In this document: positions 60,665-64,000 of the stretch, one piece after another
How the letters are laid out: each line of letters starts with the position of its first letter
How positions within the stretch are numbered: position 1 is the first letter of the stretch
Assembly (NCBI RefSeq): GCF_003858395.1
Contig: NZ_QWEV01000005.1
Span: 2,108,001 to 2,172,000 of the forward strand
Direction: 5' to 3'
From: Acidipila sp. EB88
GTDB lineage: Bacteria; Acidobacteriota; Terriglobia; Terriglobales; Acidobacteriaceae
DNA: 64,000 nucleotides
The notes under the pieces: generated by a model
The model's database searches: none
What the model was told of the DNA's origin: nothing
What the model saw: only the letters and a program-made list of their open reading frames with translations
Program-made: the position numbers and the translations under genes

Positions 60665-62455
60665 ATGCCCGATGATTTTGCCCAACTCGTCAAAGCCCAG
60701 GCCGACATCGTCAAGATTGTTGGAGAGCACGTGCGCCTGCGCAAGGCCGGGGCGCAGAACTGGTCAGGCCTGTGCCCGTTCCACTCGGAAAAGTCGGGTT
60801 CATTCTCGGTGCACGCCGCGCGGCAGTTTTTCCACTGCTTCGGCTGCGGCGTGTCGGGCGATGTATTTACGTTTATCCAGAAGATCGAGAACTGCTCCTT
60901 TCCCGAAGCAGTCAAGATCGTGGCCCTGAAGATGGGCATCTCGCTGCCCAAGCGCGAGTTTGCCTCGCCCGAGGAGGCGCAGGAGCACCGCGAGCGGGCG
61001 CGCCTGATCGAGCTGCACGAGCAGACGAGCGCTTTTTTCGAGCAGCAGTTGCAGACCCCGGAAGGCTCGGCGGCGCGCGAGTACCTGGCCGGCCGGGGCC
61101 TCGGCACGGACGGTCTCACGAAGTTCCGGATCGGCTATGCGCCGGACTCATCCTCCGCATTGCGGCAGCACCTGGAGCGGCTTGCCAACCCGGAGCACGT
61201 GCGCAGCGGGGCCTTCGCGCAGCAGCTGCGGCTAGCTGGCTTGTTCACCGCGAAAGAGCAGGAGGATGGCTCGCAGGGCCCCCTGTATCCCCGGTTCCGC
61301 AAGAGAATTACTTTTCCGATCGCGAATGAGGGCGGTCGTGTCATCGCGTTTACCGCGCGGGCGCTGGAGAGTGGCGACAAGGCCGGCCCCAAGTACCTGA
61401 ACTCCCCCGAGACGCCGCTGTATTCCAAGGGGCAGGTGCTGTTCAACCTGCACCAGGCGCGGCAGCCCATCCGCCAGCTCAACTTTGCGTTGCTGGTGGA
61501 AGGACAGATGGACTGCATCTCGGTGTCGCTGTCCGGGATCCAGAACGTGCTTGCTACCAGCGGCACCGCCTTTACTGAGGCACAGGTGCGCCTGCTGGGC
61601 CGCTACACCAAGCGCGTGATCGTCAATTTCGACCCGGATACGGCAGGCGCAAATGCAGCAGAGAAGTCGATTGCCCTGTTGACCGAGGAAGGGTTTGAGG
61701 TGCGGGTGGTGACGCTTGAGGACGGGCTCGATCCGGACCGCTACGTGCGAGAGCGCGGTTTGCCTGCCTACACGGCAGCGGTGCGCGGCGCCCGGCGCCA
61801 CTCCGAGTACCTGCTGGATCGTGCCCGGCAGCTGCACCCGCCGAGCACCGCCGAGGGCAAGATCCAGGCGCTGAACTACCTGCTGCCGCACATCCGCAGA
61901 ATGCCGAATGCCATCAGCCGCGAGGAGTTTGCCAACGAGGCTTCGCACCGGCTGGGGATTGATTCCGCCCTGGTACGCGAAGAGTTGAAGCAGGCCGCCG
62001 CCGGCAGAAAACCAGCCCTTGCTGCCTCTGGCCCCAAGCTGAGCGAAGCCGAGCGCGAGCTGCTGCGGGCGGCGGCAGCCGAGACCCACTCACCGGCGTT
62101 TCTTGCCGTGGCCGCGGCACTCGACGGTCGGCCGGAGCACTTCGCGGCCTTGGCGGCGGTGGAAACCCTGCGCCTGTTGCGACATCGCCCCGCAGGCGGG
62201 GATGCCCTGCAGTCCTTGCCGGAAGGCCCGGAGAAGACGCTGCTGGCCGAGGTGCTGTTTGCCGAGGGCCAGCAGCCGATCGAGCTGGGCAGCGCCGAGG
62301 CCGCGTTGCGCTCAATCGAGTGCAGCGCGCTCGAGCGGGAACAGCGATCGGTACGGGTCGCCCTCGCCGACGCCGAACGCCGCAACGATGAGGAACAGAT
62401 CCTGCTGCTGATGGCGCGCAAGCAGCAGCTGGAACGCTCGTTGCGCGCGCTGTAG
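60665..62455 (+). CDS. dnaG: DNA primase
   Basis: 596 residues. CHC2 zinc finger with Cys37, His40, Cys58 and Cys61 (LCPFHSEKSGSF, HCFGCGVSGD). The TOPRIM core has LLVEGQMDCIS near residue 280 and VNFDPDTAG. The C-terminal third is helical with low similarity, fitting a DnaB-binding domain. It makes RNA primers for replication. The ATG at 60665 is the family start. It precedes rpoD, the usual neighbour. Confidence 0.97.
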   Translation: MPDDFAQLVKAQADIVKIVGEHVRLRKAGAQNWSGLCPFHSEKSGSFSVHAARQFFHCFGCGVSGDVFTFIQKIENCSFPEAVKIVALKMGISLPKREFASPEEAQEHRERARLIELHEQTSAFFEQQLQTPEGSAAREYLAGRGLGTDGLTKFRIGYAPDSSSALRQHLERLANPEHVRSGAFAQQLRLAGLFTAKEQEDGSQGPLYPRFRKRITFPIANEGGRVIAFTARALESGDKAGPKYLNSPETPLYSKGQVLFNLHQARQPIRQLNFALLVEGQMDCISVSLSGIQNVLATSGTAFTEAQVRLLGRYTKRVIVNFDPDTAGANAAEKSIALLTEEGFEVRVVTLEDGLDPDRYVRERGLPAYTAAVRGARRHSEYLLDRARQLHPPSTAEGKIQALNYLLPHIRRMPNAISREEFANEASHRLGIDSALVREELKQAAAGRKPALAASGPKLSEAERELLRAAAAETHSPAFLAVAAALDGRPEHFAALAAVETLRLLRHRPAGGDALQSLPEGPEKTLLAEVLFAEGQQPIELGSAEAALRSIECSALEREQRSVRVALADAERRNDEEQILLLMARKQQLERSLRAL

Positions 62456-62757
62456 TGCTGCGGCCTTTCATGACGCGTCAAAGATAAACAGCGGCATAGA
62501 GAAACGAATTCCCCGCGGCGACATCTATACATACAGCGGATGGACCGTGCAGCTTCAATCACCGGTGAGAGCCGGGCATCGGGGCGACCGCCTTGGTGTT
62601 ACCAAAAGCTGCTATTCTGGAGGTCTTGGGCTACGCTGTGCCGGCCTGCGCTCCCCTCTGAGGGACGCCTAGATTGGCCCCTTCCTGTGAGAAGCTGCGA
62701 CAGCTAAATACCAGACATCTGGAAACGTCCGAAATTTTTGCTGGAGAGACGACTCGC
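62456..62757. other. Region between dnaG and rpoD
   Basis: 302 bases. A TTGGTGTTACCAA palindrome is at 62593-62605 and a TATTCT at 62613-62618, but the spacing is too short for a standard promoter pair. No rpsU or other gene is present. Confidence 0.4.

Positions 62758-64000
<1,243 letters not shown>

Noticed and set aside
62593..62618. TTGGTG...TATTCT as rpoD promoter
   Set aside because: Spacer of 14 bases is too short for sigma-70.

Overview
The window is a high-GC chromosomal segment from a member of the Acidobacteriota, most likely the Terriglobia (Acidobacteriaceae). The main reasons are two secreted VWFA-related proteins of the acidobacterial type, paired DUF4136 proteins, many secreted peptidases and glycosidases, and intergenic hairpin repeats, one of which contains the widespread acidobacterial word TCATCCTGAGCG. 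I see no phage, insertion sequence, CRISPR array, plasmid gene or defence island. Most of the window is ordinary chromosome with several accessory blocks.

Layout. 0-15 kb: the end of a GT39 membrane glycosyltransferase, an outer-membrane beta-barrel, tatA, two EamA transporters, two VWA proteins, a Tat-exported sugar isomerase-like protein, two tandem DUF4136 proteins, a 1-Cys peroxiredoxin and a PhzF-like isomerase. This part holds three families of short intergenic repeats, a 19-bp tandem repeat and an AT-rich island with palindromes. 14.7-16.6 kb: an orphan response-regulator receiver, an orphan ABC ATPase, a 50-residue membrane peptide, then tRNA-Gly and tRNA-Cys. 16.8-22 kb: a 1026-residue M14-type peptidase and an S9 peptidase, both exported. 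22-27.4 kb: a GlsB/YeaQ membrane protein, fabF, a PfkB kinase, zwf and a PIG-L deacetylase. 27.6-37.6 kb: an epoxide-hydrolase-like enzyme, a TPR/glycosyltransferase protein, a small basic protein, an sseA-MFS overlap pair and two divergent glycosidase-like genes. 37.8-50 kb: tRNA-Val, a ferredoxin-NADP-reductase-like flavoprotein, a PRISE-type reductase, a RelA/SpoT protein, ridA, msrB, rpmB, transaldolase, an unknown anchored protein, a fibronectin III lipoprotein and a TIGR01777 epimerase. 50.4-57.4 kb: an XRE-cupin regulator, a compact operon (DPP-IV peptidase, MBL hydrolase, esterase) and an S53 peptidase. 58-64 kb: a Y-family polymerase, gluQ, dnaG and rpoD (cut by the window end).

How the genes fit together. 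zwf and transaldolase are pentose-phosphate enzymes. The exported M14, S9, DPP-IV and S53 peptidases with the two glycosidases fit a polymer- and peptide-scavenging soil heterotroph. Peroxiredoxin, MsrB and RidA deal with oxidative or reactive-metabolite damage, and RelA/SpoT with starvation. The dnaG-rpoD linkage is a remnant of the macromolecular-synthesis operon; rpsU is not between them.

Nothing here amounts to a clear new system. The most unexplained signals are the AT-rich palindrome island at 11.33-11.48 kb with its perfect hairpin, the hairpin-rich region before the receiver gene (14.1-14.7 kb), the paired double-hairpin repeats on both sides of an EamA gene, and the 19-bp tandem array at 7.43-7.60 kb.
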